Shown one piece after another: positions 15,512 through 24,527 of a stretch of DNA of 64,000 nt (the first letter of the stretch is position 1; each line of letters starts with the position of its first letter). The position numbers were made by a program, and so were the translations under genes. This DNA is from Bacillota bacterium (GTDB lineage: Bacteria; Bacillota; Bacilli; Paenibacillales; NBRC-103111): positions 558,001 through 622,000 of the forward strand of contig JAEWIS010000023.1 in NCBI GenBank assembly GCA_023386955.1. The letters run 5' to 3'. The notes beneath the pieces are model-generated. The model was given only the letters and a program-made list of their open reading frames with translations. It did not search any database and was not told where the DNA came from.

Positions 15512-16900
15512 ATGAAGCTGAAAACGAAGATCCGGATTTATACGATCGGCGGACTGGTTTGTATCCTTGTGTTTTTCAGCCTGTTGATCTATGTGTTTTT
15601 TGTGCGGTTCAGCACCAATGCCGAAATCAGGCTGCTGTGGACCCGGGCCCAGACCATCCTCCGCAAGCCGGAGGTGCGCTCGGAGCAGGCCTGGGAGGAG
15701 CCGGAGCTGCTCCGGGAGTTCTTGGGCGACCGGATGATGATCCGCATTATTGACCCTTCCGGCACAATCCGCTCCCATGTGGAAAATGATCCCGGGCTGG
15801 CTTCTTATGCCCCGGTGTACCGGACTGCTTACCACACCCGGGTTGTGCCGGTATGGGCGGAACGGCGGATCTACATCCAGGTGCCCATTTTGACAGTGAA
15901 AAACAAACGCCAGGTCGGGGTGCTGGAGCTGGGCAAATCCTTCCACCTGGCCCGGGGTTATCTGCGTGTTCTGCTGATTACATTAAGCTCCGGGACCTTG
16001 GTGGGCATTTTGGTTGCCATCTTCGCTGCCTTTTTTTATGTGAAGTGGATTTATAAACCGGTGGAAGCATTGGCGGAAACCATGGAGCAGATTGAACAGA
16101 GCGGCAGCTTCACCCGGCTGGATCCGGTATTTGCGGAGGGGGATGACGAGTTCGGCCGGCTAGGCGGGACCTTCAACCGAATGATGGACAGGCTGGAGGA
16201 GAATTACCGGCGGCAGCGGCATTTTGTGGAGGATGCCTCCCATGAGCTTCGCACTCCCCTGACCGTGATTCAGAGCTATGCAGGCATGCTCCACCGTTGG
16301 GGCAGCGAGAATCCCGCTATCCGGAAGGAAGCGGTAGACGCCATCCAAACGGAGGCGGACAGGCTGAGGGAGCTGGTGGAAGGGCTTCTCCAGTCGGCCG
16401 ATAGCCAGGAAAGCCAGCCAGATGCCCCTTACATGGAGGTGGATCTCTTGGAGCTTGCCGGCAAAACGGCGGAGGAGCTGAGTCTGTCCTTCCAACGGCA
16501 AATCTCCCTGCACTCTGAACCGGACGCCCAATTCCCCGTGTTCGGCAACGGGAAGAGGCTGAAGCAAATGCTGATCAATCTGCTGGATAATGCCATCAAA
16601 TATAGCGGGCTGTCCGTTGAGCTTCGTTTGGAGCGTGACGGTGTTTGGGTGGTCCTCCATATTGTGGATCAGGGTGAAGGTATAGCGCCGCGCCATCTTC
16701 CACGGATTTTCGAACGGTTTTACCGGGTGGATGAAGCCAGAACCCGCAGCACCGGGGGGAGCGGGCTGGGACTGTCCATTGTGGAGCAAATTGTGAAGGA
16801 GCATGGGGGGACGGTTGAGCTTGTGAGCAGCCGGGGCGAAGGGACCACGGCCACGGTCAGACTGCCGGCATATATGCAGGAAGACCACCCTGTTGAATAG
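15512..16900 (+). CDS. Membrane sensor histidine kinase (ArlS/CiaH-like)
   Basis: The 462-residue protein has two transmembrane helices (about residues 10-32 and 158-180) bracketing an extracytoplasmic sensor of about 125 residues. A HAMP linker (YKPVEALAETMEQI) leads to the dimerisation helix with phosphoacceptor His in EDASHELRTPLTV (about 243). The catalytic domain shows NLLDNAIKYS (N box), DQGEGI (G1), FERFYRVDEARTR (F box) and GGSGLGLSIV (G2). It pairs with the response regulator just upstream. The sensed signal is not predictable. Confidence 0.92.
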   Translation: MKLKTKIRIYTIGGLVCILVFFSLLIYVFFVRFSTNAEIRLLWTRAQTILRKPEVRSEQAWEEPELLREFLGDRMMIRIIDPSGTIRSHVENDPGLASYAPVYRTAYHTRVVPVWAERRIYIQVPILTVKNKRQVGVLELGKSFHLARGYLRVLLITLSSGTLVGILVAIFAAFFYVKWIYKPVEALAETMEQIEQSGSFTRLDPVFAEGDDEFGRLGGTFNRMMDRLEENYRRQRHFVEDASHELRTPLTVIQSYAGMLHRWGSENPAIRKEAVDAIQTEADRLRELVEGLLQSADSQESQPDAPYMEVDLLELAGKTAEELSLSFQRQISLHSEPDAQFPVFGNGKRLKQMLINLLDNAIKYSGLSVELRLERDGVWVVLHIVDQGEGIAPRHLPRIFERFYRVDEARTRSTGGSGLGLSIVEQIVKEHGGTVELVSSRGEGTTATVRLPAYMQEDHPVE

Positions 16901-16907
16901 GGTGGTC
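16883..16907. terminator. Hairpin between convergent kinase and NlpC/P60 genes
   Basis: Perfect 9-bp stem GACCACCCT / AGGGTGGTC around a seven-base loop containing the kinase stop codon. U-runs are poor on both strands, so it may act as a weak terminator or 3' stabiliser. Confidence 0.5.
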
Positions 16908-16920
16908 CAGTTGTGTGCGC

Positions 16921-17454
16921 TTAAAGCACTCGGCGGGCGGTAATGTAGTGGGAGCTCCACCAGGAGGAATTCAGGCTGGAGTATTTGACTCCGCCAGCTC
17001 CATAGGTGTGCAGGATCTGTCCGTTTCCGGCATAGATTCCCACGTGGGCGACTTTACCGCCGGATTTGCTGGTAGAGAAAAAGACCAGGTCGCCTTTGCG
17101 AAGATTGCTTTTGGAGACATAACGGCCCACCTTAGCCTGGTCGCGGGATGCCCGCGGCAGGGAAATGCCAACTTTCTTATAGACATATTGGGTGAAGGAT
17201 GAGCAGTCGAATGTAGAGGTTACGCCGGAAGGCGATCCGAACTTATAGGGTGTACCGAGATAGCGTCTGCCGATGGAGATGACGCTGTCCGCTTTGGTGG
17301 CCGAAATGGAGGCAGTTGCTTCCGTCTCGCCAGTCACGGAGACGGAGGCTGCCGAGGCTTGGGATGGATGCGCCAGGCCCAGGCCTGTCCAGGCCAGGGT
17401 CGCGCTGAGTCCAACAACAGCCAAAGGTCGGAGAATGCGAGTACGTATAGTCAT
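16921..17454 (-). CDS. Secreted NlpC/P60 peptidoglycan hydrolase
   Basis: The 177-residue protein has a Sec signal peptide (MTIRTRILRPLAVVG... with A-S-A-A-S cleavage region near residue 35). The C-terminal NlpC/P60 domain shows catalytic Cys in STFDCSSFTQYV, His in VAHVGIYAG and third residue His in ILHTYG. Such enzymes are gamma-D-glutamyl-diamino-acid endopeptidases acting on the cell wall. There are no SH3b or LysM modules, so binding to the wall must be through the catalytic domain. ATG 17454 follows GGAGG; the upstream extension is not needed. Confidence 0.9.
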   Translation of the reverse strand: MTIRTRILRPLAVVGLSATLAWTGLGLAHPSQASAASVSVTGETEATASISATKADSVISIGRRYLGTPYKFGSPSGVTSTFDCSSFTQYVYKKVGISLPRASRDQAKVGRYVSKSNLRKGDLVFFSTSKSGGKVAHVGIYAGNGQILHTYGAGGVKYSSLNSSWWSSHYITARRVL

Positions 17455-17632
17455 GATGATGCCTCCTGTTTGATTGGATTTGGCCCGGCAGCCGGAATTG
17501 GGGAGAGGTCCGGTCAAAGGATGGGAATGTAAGCGATATAGTGCCTTGGCTTACCGGGCTAACGCCAGTATAACAGAACTATAATTGTATGAATTTGGAA
17601 GAATACCGGCAAACCCGCGTAATATCTGGATT

Positions 17633-17646
17633 TGAAAGCGTTTATT
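17633..17646 (+). promoter_or_regulatory. Candidate cre box (CcpA site)
   Basis: TGAAAGCGTTTATT matches 13 of 14 positions of the Bacillus cre consensus TGWAARCGYTWNCW. It lies about 130 bp upstream of the aminotransferase-fold gene and 180 bp upstream of the divergent NlpC/P60 gene, and the gap 17455-17777 holds nothing else recognisable. Confidence 0.5.
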
Positions 17647-17777
17647 AGAATCTCATGAGAATTGCCGTGTCAAAATACCTTGACATTTTCCCCGTCTATG
17701 CATGTGCCCATTTTCTCCTTCCTGCATAAAGTGAAGAAGGCGACTGGTGATGACTTAGAACGGAAGGGACGGAGCAT

Positions 17778-19388
17778 ATGCCAAACACACGCGGGATACC
17801 GGACGGGAGTATGGATGAAGCGGCCGCTTTTGCCGCTGTCAGGCGGAACATCATCGGTGGGGAACGGATGATCCGCACACCCGACGGCCCCCGAAAAATG
17901 ATATACGCGGACTGGTGTGCAAGCGGCAGGCTCTATGGGCCTATCGAGGAATATATGGAACGTTACATAGGGCCGCTGGTCGGCAATACCCATACGGATT
18001 CCAATGCGACCGGGGCATCGATGACCATGGCCTATTCTCTGGCAGGAAGCATTATTAAACGCCACGTTCATGCCTCTTCACGGGATGTGCTTATGTACTG
18101 TGGCACGGGTATGACGGGGGCTGTGAATAAGCTTCAGCGGCTCCTGCAAATCCGCGCTCCCAAAGGGCTGCAGGACCGGTTATGTCTGCCCGCGGAGGAG
18201 CGTCCGGTCATTTTCATTACGCATATGGAGCATCACTCCAACCATATTTCCTGGCTGGAAACCACCGGAGAGGTGGTAATGGTTCCCCCGGACGAAAACG
18301 GATTGGTCAGTCCTGCGGTGCTGGATTGTACCGTATCGTGTTATGCTGACCGGCCCTTGAAAATTGGAGCCTTCACCGCCTGCTCCAATGTGACGGGTTT
18401 GATGACGCCCATTGCGGAGCTGGCTGCGGTCATGCACCGGCATGGGGGGCTGGCTTTTGCAGATTACAGTGCCTCTGCGCCGTATGTGGACATGGATATG
18501 CATCCGCCGCTTCCCGGAGGGTGGCTGGACGCGCTGTATTTCTCACCTCACAAATTCCTGGGAGGCCCCGGTACCAGCGGCGTGCTGGTTATGGCAGGGC
18601 GGCTTCTGGGCAGTCCAGTGCCGGATGAACCTGGCGGCGGGACGGTGATGTGGACAGACCCATGGGGGAAACGGACCTATCTGGGGAACGCGGAGGAGCG
18701 TGAGGATGGGGGTACGCCGGGGTTTTTGCAGGCGGTGCGCACGGCATTATGCATCAAGCTGAAAGAGGAGATGGGGACAGAGGCTATGCTCAGAAGGGAA
18801 AAGAGGCTATTAGAGGTGCTCTGGCCTTATCTGGATAGCTGCCCGGGCATCCATGTGCTGGAGAGAGAGCACCGCCACAGGCTTGGCATCGTCTCTTTTC
18901 ATATAGAAGGGATGCATTACAAGCTGGTGACCCGGCTCTTAAATGACAGGTTCGGGATCCAGGCCCGGGGCGGATGCTCATGTTCGGGGAGCTATGGCCA
19001 TTACCTGTACGGAATTGGACCGGATGCGTCGGATTATATCCATCATCAGATTTTGAACGGAAATTTGGAATGGAAGCCGGGCTGGGTGCGGATTTCCCTT
19101 CACCCGGCTATGTCGGAGGAGGAGGTCGCTGTCATCGGCCGCGCGGTCCGGGACATTGCCCGGCACGGCCGTATCTGGGGAGAGGCTTACTGCTTGGACC
19201 GGGATACAGGAGAGGTCCTTCATACGGGTGGCGGGCATGCGGCGGAGTGGGATACTCCCGATGAGCTGGAGGCGGAGTGGCAGGTTTTACTGCAGCAATC
19301 CCTCCAGCTCTCCCACCTGGAGAATGTCCACTGTGGAATCGTCGAAGGTGATCCAGCCCTGGTCCCGCATGTAGCACAATTCCCGTGA
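17778..19388 (+). CDS. Class V aminotransferase-fold PLP enzyme (cysteine-desulfurase-like)
   Basis: The 536-residue protein has the fold-type I PLP layout. THMEHHSNHISWLE is the cofactor-stacking His region, ADYSASAPYVDMD provides the Asp/substrate contacts, and FSPHKFLGGPGTSG (about 254-267) contains the Schiff-base Lys. RGGCSCSGSYGH near 396 resembles the active-site Cys loop of desulfurases. It is longer than IscS/SufS types (about 400), having an extra C-terminal part of over 60 residues. Substrate unknown. The last 102 bases lie inside the oppositely oriented Crp/Fnr gene, so the extreme C-terminus is the complement of that gene's end. Confidence 0.78.
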   Translation: MPNTRGIPDGSMDEAAAFAAVRRNIIGGERMIRTPDGPRKMIYADWCASGRLYGPIEEYMERYIGPLVGNTHTDSNATGASMTMAYSLAGSIIKRHVHASSRDVLMYCGTGMTGAVNKLQRLLQIRAPKGLQDRLCLPAEERPVIFITHMEHHSNHISWLETTGEVVMVPPDENGLVSPAVLDCTVSCYADRPLKIGAFTACSNVTGLMTPIAELAAVMHRHGGLAFADYSASAPYVDMDMHPPLPGGWLDALYFSPHKFLGGPGTSGVLVMAGRLLGSPVPDEPGGGTVMWTDPWGKRTYLGNAEEREDGGTPGFLQAVRTALCIKLKEEMGTEAMLRREKRLLEVLWPYLDSCPGIHVLEREHRHRLGIVSFHIEGMHYKLVTRLLNDRFGIQARGGCSCSGSYGHYLYGIGPDASDYIHHQILNGNLEWKPGWVRISLHPAMSEEEVAVIGRAVRDIARHGRIWGEAYCLDRDTGEVLHTGGGHAAEWDTPDELEAEWQVLLQQSLQLSHLENVHCGIVEGDPALVPHVAQFP

Positions 19389-19964
19389 CAAGGAAGGCCT
19401 GGCGCTGTTCAGGTGCTCCGCCCATACCCTTTTATTGAACGGAATGCGGATGCGTTCCGTTTTTTGCTGCTTCATTTCCTTGATCAGAAAATGGGCAATC
19501 CGCTGGCGGAGTGTGCCCAGGGAAAGAATTTCAATACGCTGGTTCAGCAGAATAAGCCGTTCGGACATGTTCTGCATAAAGAGCGCCATAATTTCCGTAT
19601 CCAGCGCGAATAAGGCCAGAAGCTCTTTTTTGGTAAACATGAGAACACTGGCGGATTCGGCGGCAATCACGGTAGCGGGGTAGGTGTTGGTTTTGGAGAA
19701 AATTACCGCTTCTCCGACGGTGCTGCCTGTGGAAAACCGGGATACGGTCATAACCTTGCCCGTGGAGTACATTTTCTGGACCTCCACGATGCCGGTAATG
19801 ACAATGCCCATCCGTTCAGCAGGTTCTGCCTCTCTGACAATATGCTCATTGCGTGAATAATTGCGGAGAGTTGGATTAATTTTGGCCAATATGCCGGTGA
19901 TCTCCTGCTCCGTTTTGTTCCGGAACAGCATGTTCTTCTTGAGGGCTTCTGCAAGAGCGTTCAT
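19287..19964 (-). CDS. Crp/Fnr-family regulator, likely HcpR-like regulator of nitrosative stress
   Basis: The 225-residue protein has an N-terminal cyclic-nucleotide-binding fold with GSTVGEAVIF (about residues 84-93) and a C-terminal HTH in RVWAEHLNSARPSLSRELCYMRDQG, quoted as LNSARPSLSRELCYM. There are no N-terminal Cys clusters, so it is unlike oxygen-sensing Fnr. It is divergent from the ferredoxin-hcp operon and a CGGTAAC-4-GTTACCG inverted repeat lies between them, which matches the GTAAC-N4-GTTAC type site I recall for HcpR regulators of clostridia. It probably activates hcp in response to NO or nitrite. The start at 19964 is preferred over 20003 because of the protein's natural N-terminus (NALAEAL). 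Confidence 0.8.
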   Translation of the reverse strand: MNALAEALKKNMLFRNKTEQEITGILAKINPTLRNYSRNEHIVREAEPAERMGIVITGIVEVQKMYSTGKVMTVSRFSTGSTVGEAVIFSKTNTYPATVIAAESASVLMFTKKELLALFALDTEIMALFMQNMSERLILLNQRIEILSLGTLRQRIAHFLIKEMKQQKTERIRIPFNKRVWAEHLNSARPSLSRELCYMRDQGWITFDDSTVDILQVGELEGLLQ

Positions 19965-19994
19965 AAATGTGACACCTCTGTGACAAGAATGTGC

Positions 19995-20012
19995 CGGTAA
20001 CATCCGTTACCG
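19995..20012. promoter_or_regulatory. HcpR-type operator
   Basis: Perfect 7-4-7 inverted repeat CGGTAAC - atcc - GTTACCG. Its centre (20003.5) is about 41.5 bp upstream of a start site predicted from the -10 element TATACT at 20033-20038, the position used by class II Crp/Fnr activators. A second small palindrome, AGACTCAGTCT, occupies 20020-20030. Confidence 0.6.
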
Positions 20013-20032
20013 TTTATTTAGACTCAGTCTAC

Positions 20033-20038
20033 TATACT
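20033..20038 (+). promoter_or_regulatory. -10 element of the ferredoxin-hcp operon
   Basis: TATACT with no good -35 box upstream, as expected for an activator-dependent promoter. Transcription would begin near 20045, 62 bp before the first start codon. Confidence 0.5.
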
Positions 20039-20106
20039 AAATGTAATAAAAGCAACGACAAGATGTCTGCCGGACCGGGCAGGCAGAGTCCCGGAAAGGG
20101 TGACGG

Positions 20107-20961
20107 ATGATGAAACGCAGTATTATCCATATCCATGAAGAGCTGTGCAACGGCTGCGCGTTATGTGTGGATGCCTGTCACGAAGGAGCCATTGAAATCG
20201 TGGATGGCAAGGCAGTATTGATCAGCGATATTTATTGTGACGGTCTGGGAGCATGTCTGCCCAATTGCCCGACAGGCGCCATTGAGATTCTCGAGCGTGA
20301 AGCGGAAGCCTTCGATGAGGCTGCGGTAGAGGAGAGGATGGGTCAGCTGAAGCGGGAGCAAGCGCAGAACCAGGCGTACAGCAGCGGACATACACATGGC
20401 GGCGGCCACCACGAACATGCGGGACATCATGGTCATCATCATGGTGAACACAACCACCAAGGGCACCAGCACGGACACCATGGAATGGGCGGCTGTCCAG
20501 GATCGATGGCCAGAAAGATTGAACGTCCTGCCATGGCTTCGGCTCCTGCACAGGAAGCGCCCAAGGCTGCTCCTGTAGAGAGTGGTGCTCCGGCATCCGA
20601 GCTGCAGCAATGGCCGGTTCAAATCACCCTGGTGAACCCATCTGCGTCCTTCTTCCAGGATGCTCACCTGCTGGTGGCGGCGGACTGCACCGCATTTGCG
20701 TATGCCAAGTTCCATCAAGACTTCATCCGCGGCAGAATTACCGTTATCGGCTGTCCCAAGCTGGATGACAATGCTTTCTATGCCGAGAAGCTGGCGGTTA
20801 TTCTCAAGCAGAATAATATCCAAAGCATCACGGTGGTCCGTATGTCTGTTCCTTGCTGCGGCGGCATTGTGCAGGCGGTGAAGCAGGCTATGCTCTCCAG
20901 CCAGACGATTGTGCCTTACCGGGAAGTGACTGTCGGCATCGACGGCCAGCTCATATCGTAA
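20107..20961 (+). CDS. Two-[4Fe-4S] ferredoxin-like protein with His-rich segment, hcp-associated
   Basis: The 284-residue protein begins with two ferredoxin Cys motifs, [11 protein letters not shown] (residues 15-25) and [11 protein letters not shown] near 45-55, which bind two cubane clusters. A segment at about residues 95-128 is His/Gly-rich with more than 15 His ([14 protein letters not shown] and similar), followed by GGCPGS. The C-terminal domain (190-284) has [14 protein letters not shown] with paired Cys. The gene lies 73 bp upstream of hcp and is probably its electron donor or maturation partner. The function of the His-rich linker is unknown; metal binding is inferred. Confidence 0.8.
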   Translation: MMKRSIIHIHEELCNGCALCVDACHEGAIEIVDGKAVLISDIYCDGLGACLPNCPTGAIEILEREAEAFDEAAVEERMGQLKREQAQNQAYSSGHTHGGGHHEHAGHHGHHHGEHNHQGHQHGHHGMGGCPGSMARKIERPAMASAPAQEAPKAAPVESGAPASELQQWPVQITLVNPSASFFQDAHLLVAADCTAFAYAKFHQDFIRGRITVIGCPKLDDNAFYAEKLAVILKQNNIQSITVVRMSVPCCGGIVQAVKQAMLSSQTIVPYREVTVGIDGQLIS

Positions 20962-21034
20962 GCACCCCCAGAAAGACCCTAACAACGGAGTAATTCCAAT
21001 TCACATATATATAGATTTTGAGAGGAGCAGGAAA

Positions 21035-22687
21035 ATGTCCAATATGTTCTGTTATCAATGCCAGGAAGCTGCGAAGGGAACAGGCTGCACAATTCAAGGC
21101 GTGTGCGGCAAACCCAGCGATGTGGCTAATCTCCAGGATCTGCTGCTGTTTGTACTGAAGGGAATCTCCTATTACAGTGTAAAAGCCCGCAAAGCAGGCG
21201 TGAATCTGGAAGCCACGGACAAAGCCATCATGGACGGCCTGTTCGCTACTATCACCAATGCCAACTTTGACCGTGAAGTGTTCATTAACCGCATCCGCAA
21301 GGCTCTGGAGCTGCGTGAAGAAGTGAAGCAGGCTGCCGAAGCCGCTGGCGTTATATTCCCGGTTGAACTTCCGGAAGCTGCAGTATGGTCCGCATATGAG
21401 GAAGCGGATCTGGATGCCAAGGCCGCCACTGTCGGCGTATTGGCTACCGGCAATGAAGACGTGCGTTCCCTCCGCGAGCTTCTGACCTATGGTCTGAAGG
21501 GGATGGCGGCTTATGCCGAGCATGCTTACCAATTGGGTTATACCGACAATGCCGTTTTCGCCTTCACCGCGAAGGGCTTGGCGGCAACTCTGGATGACAC
21601 GCTGGGCGCTGAAGAACTGATTGCGCTGAACATGGAAGCCGGCCAAGTGGGCGTTTCCGTTATGGCCCTTCTGGATACTGCCAACACCAGCACTTACGGC
21701 CATCCCGAAATCACCAAGGTCAACATCGGCGCAGGCACAAATCCGGGCATCCTGATCTCCGGCCATGATCTCCGCGATATGGAAGACCTGTTGAAGCAAA
21801 CCGAAGGCACCGGCGTGGATGTGTACACCCACAGCGAAATGCTGCCGGCCCACTACTATCCCGCTTTCAAAAAATATAAGCACTTCGTCGGCAACTACGG
21901 CAACGCCTGGTGGAAGCAAGACAAGGAATTCGACAGCTTTAACGGCCCTATTCTCATGACCACCAACTGCATCGTTCCTCCGAAGGACAGCTACAAGGAC
22001 CGGATTTACACCACAGGCCAAGCAGGCTTCCCGGGCGTCAAGCATATCGCCGACCGTGAAGAAGGCGGAGCCAAGGATTTCTCCGCTCTGATCGAGCAAG
22101 CCAAAACCTGCCAGCCTCCTGTTGAGATCGAAACCGGCGAAATTGTCGGCGGCTTCGCCCACGAAACCGTGCTGAGCCTGGCTGACACTGTTGTCGGAGC
22201 CGTGAAGTCCGGCGCCATCAAGCGTTTCTTCGTAATGGCAGGCTGCGACGGCCGGATGAAGAGCCGCGATTATTACACCGAGTTTGCTTCCGCATTGCCC
22301 CAGGATACCGTTATCCTGACTGCAGGCTGCGCCAAGTACAAATACAACAAGCTGGATCTGGGAGATATCGGAGGCATTCCGCGGGTACTCGATGCCGGCC
22401 AATGCAACGATTCTTACTCCCTGGCCGTAATTGCCCTCAAGCTGAAGGAAGTATTCGAACTGAACGACATCAACGAGCTGCCGATTTCCTACAACATCGC
22501 CTGGTATGAGCAAAAAGCAGTGATCGTGCTGCTGGCCCTCCTATACCTGGGAGTGAAGAACATCCACCTCGGACCGACACTGCCTGCATTCCTGTCGCCC
22601 AATGTAGCCAACGTTCTGGTGAACACCTTCGGCATCGCCGGAATCGGAAGTGTTCAAGAAGATTTGGATATGTTCTTGGCTGTTTGA
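21035..22687 (+). CDS. hcp: Hydroxylamine reductase / hybrid-cluster protein
   Basis: The 550-residue protein has the N-terminal Cys cluster pattern CYQCQEA-GC-GVCGK (residues 6-25) of the Hcp [4Fe-4S] centre. MFCYQCQ at the start and [11 protein letters not shown] and [11 protein letters not shown] further on contain the Cys/Asp/His ligands of the hybrid cluster. Hcp reduces hydroxylamine and NO in the cytosol and protects against nitrosative stress. It follows the His-rich ferredoxin and is likely in the same transcript, controlled by the Crp/Fnr protein upstream. GAGAGGAG precedes the ATG. Confidence 0.95.
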   Translation: MSNMFCYQCQEAAKGTGCTIQGVCGKPSDVANLQDLLLFVLKGISYYSVKARKAGVNLEATDKAIMDGLFATITNANFDREVFINRIRKALELREEVKQAAEAAGVIFPVELPEAAVWSAYEEADLDAKAATVGVLATGNEDVRSLRELLTYGLKGMAAYAEHAYQLGYTDNAVFAFTAKGLAATLDDTLGAEELIALNMEAGQVGVSVMALLDTANTSTYGHPEITKVNIGAGTNPGILISGHDLRDMEDLLKQTEGTGVDVYTHSEMLPAHYYPAFKKYKHFVGNYGNAWWKQDKEFDSFNGPILMTTNCIVPPKDSYKDRIYTTGQAGFPGVKHIADREEGGAKDFSALIEQAKTCQPPVEIETGEIVGGFAHETVLSLADTVVGAVKSGAIKRFFVMAGCDGRMKSRDYYTEFASALPQDTVILTAGCAKYKYNKLDLGDIGGIPRVLDAGQCNDSYSLAVIALKLKEVFELNDINELPISYNIAWYEQKAVIVLLALLYLGVKNIHLGPTLPAFLSPNVANVLVNTFGIAGIGSVQEDLDMFLAV

Positions 22688-22740
22688 TAATCGATTTCAA
22701 CTATCATAATATATACAGAGCTTGGACACAGTTTAGCCAC

Positions 22741-22771
22741 ACTTCCCCCTGTCAAGGGGGAAGTTTTTTTC
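22741..22771 (+). terminator. Terminator of the hcp operon
   Basis: Perfect 10-bp stem ACTTCCCCCT / AGGGGGAAGT followed by TTTTTTT. Confidence 0.9.
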
Positions 22772-22829
22772 AATTTTATGATATAAACTTAGGGAGAGGA
22801 TAACTATTGGAAAAGGGAGTGTTTACAGA

Positions 22830-23063
22830 ATGGCAAAATATACAGTTGTTGAAAAAGGCGAATGCATCGCTTGCGGTTCCTGCGGAGCAACCGCTCCCGA
22901 AATTTTTGATTTTGACGCAGAAGGCCTGGCTGAGGTAGTATTGGAAGGCGACAACAACAAGGGTGTAACCGCCATTGAAGGCGATCTGGTTGAAGCACTG
23001 GAAGAAGCTGTAGAGAGCTGTCCTACCAGCTGCATCAAGGTTGCAGAGGTTGCCTTCGCGTAA
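22830..23063 (+). CDS. fer: Single-cluster [4Fe-4S] ferredoxin
   Basis: A 77-residue ferredoxin with CIACGSC (residues 12-18) and a last Cys in CPTSCIK near 66, the Cys set for a single [4Fe-4S] cluster. The acidic composition and length agree with the Bacillus Fer type. A monocistronic unit between two terminators, preceded by AAAGGGAG. It acts as a cytosolic electron carrier. Whether it also feeds Hcp is not shown. Confidence 0.92.
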   Translation: MAKYTVVEKGECIACGSCGATAPEIFDFDAEGLAEVVLEGDNNKGVTAIEGDLVEALEEAVESCPTSCIKVAEVAFA

Positions 23064-23087
23064 ATCACCGTCCTTATCCGTTCAATA

Positions 23088-23132
23088 AGCCCGTTCGTTC
23101 TCCGGCTGCCGGGGAGCGGATGGGCTGTTTTT
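23088..23132 (+). terminator. Terminator of the ferredoxin gene
   Basis: Long imperfect stem AGCCCGTTCG...TCTCCGG / CCGGGGAGCGGATGGGCT, then GTTTTTA. Confidence 0.8.
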
Positions 23133-23252
23133 ATGTTCCGGCCTAAAAGGGGAAAAGGGTGTTTTGGCGGATTTCCCTTTTTTCTATCTGACGCAGCATA
23201 TAAACTGAATGGATATTTGGTTTTTTTGGGAAAGGGCAGGGTAGTCGGTGTA

Positions 23253-24500
23253 ATGAGAGCTTATTTATCGGATATGATGCAGTTTTCCCCCGGAGTCCGC
23301 CGGTTTCTGGCAACGGAAACACTGCTGGGGATCGGGCTGGGGATAGCCACGCTGCTGCTCAATCTCCATCTTCTGGCGCTTGGTTTGGCGGAAACCCAGC
23401 TTGGCGCTATTTCATCAGTGGGCAATATCTGCATGGGTGTGGTTTCCATTCCCTGCGGCCTCCTGGCGAACCGGTTCGGCAGGAAGAAGCTGCTGGTGCT
23501 GGGGCTCAGCCTGATGGGGGCGGGGTATGGAGCGTTTGCCTTTGCAACTGAGCTGTGGCTGTTATTCGCTGCGCAAATCATGCAGTCCGTGGGTATGAGC
23601 TTGTTGGTCACCACGGAAATCCAGCTGCTGTATTCATACAGTGTATCCCGTCAGGAGGAAACCCGCGGCTTCAGCATGCTGTTTGCGGTTTTCACTCTGT
23701 TTATGGGTATCGGAACCTTGGCAGGCGGTTTTTTGCCCCGGTTTTTGGGCGGAGCCCGGACGGACTACCAATGGTCGCTGCTGGCGGCGGGGTTATGCAT
23801 TTTGGCCTGCGGGCTGTTCCGTCTGGCGCTGTTCCCCCAGGAGCAGGCACCGCCTGCCGCATCGAAGGAACCGTCCACAGGTTCCGGAACCGGCGGGGTA
23901 CGGGGCAAGCTGAAGCTTCCGGGTAAGGCGGTTTGGATCTTCTGCACGATGAATTTTCTGCTGGCGGCTTCCATCAACTTTGTGGAACCGTTCCAGAATG
24001 TCATCGTCAAGTTCCGGATGGATTGGCCGGATACCATGGTTTCCTTGCTGCTCACCCTAAACGGACTGGCTCAATTCATCGGCTCGTTTCTGATGCCGGT
24101 TTGTCTGGAGCGGCTCGGCATCCGTCGCACCTACCGGCTGGTATTTGCGGCTAACCTGCTGGGTACCCTGCTGCTGGCGGCAGCGGTGCCGCCGGCAGCC
24201 TTCTCCATTCTGCTGTTGGTCAGAGGAGGCGCTACGGTGGTCTCCAACAATCTGGTGCTCACTCATACCATGTCGGTCACCTCCGAAGAGGAGCGCAATG
24301 CATATGCGGGCATCAGGCAGGTAACACGGAGCATCGGGGCCTCCGCAGCGATTTATTCGGCCGGTTTTCTTCTGGCCGGCAAGCATTATACGCTGCCCTT
24401 TTTGGGCGGGGGGATTCTGCTGGTCTTGTCGTGGATCTTTTTCCGGCTGTGGGTGGAGCCTTTGATCGAAGCAGGTATGGCCGAAAAAGAAAAGGGTTAA
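23253..24500 (+). CDS. MFS transporter
   Basis: About 415 residues with 12 predicted membrane helices. The MFS signature loop is visible after helix 2 as ANRFGRKKLLVLG (about residues 75-87), and a longer cytosolic loop with STGSGTGGVRGK sits between the halves (about 210-225). Polarity suggests a drug- or metabolite-efflux type, but the substrate is unknown. ATG 23253 is the most plausible start because the upstream extension lacks a site and carries charged residues before the first helix. Divided from the next gene by a shared terminator. Confidence 0.82.
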   Translation: MRAYLSDMMQFSPGVRRFLATETLLGIGLGIATLLLNLHLLALGLAETQLGAISSVGNICMGVVSIPCGLLANRFGRKKLLVLGLSLMGAGYGAFAFATELWLLFAAQIMQSVGMSLLVTTEIQLLYSYSVSRQEETRGFSMLFAVFTLFMGIGTLAGGFLPRFLGGARTDYQWSLLAAGLCILACGLFRLALFPQEQAPPAASKEPSTGSGTGGVRGKLKLPGKAVWIFCTMNFLLAASINFVEPFQNVIVKFRMDWPDTMVSLLLTLNGLAQFIGSFLMPVCLERLGIRRTYRLVFAANLLGTLLLAAAVPPAAFSILLLVRGGATVVSNNLVLTHTMSVTSEEERNAYAGIRQVTRSIGASAAIYSAGFLLAGKHYTLPFLGGGILLVLSWIFFRLWVEPLIEAGMAEKEKG

Positions 24501-24527
24501 GGAGCTGTGCTCCTTAACCCTTTTTTT
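24491..24527. terminator. Bidirectional terminator between MFS and exonuclease genes
   Basis: Perfect 15-bp stem AAAGGGTTAAGGAGC / GCTCCTTAACCCTTT with TTT runs on both strands. It contains the stop codons of both convergent genes. Confidence 0.92.

Noticed and set aside
20951..22513. 520-codon frame antisense to hcp
   Set aside because: It is a shadow of hcp, which has clear family motifs, and it has no ribosome site or promoter.
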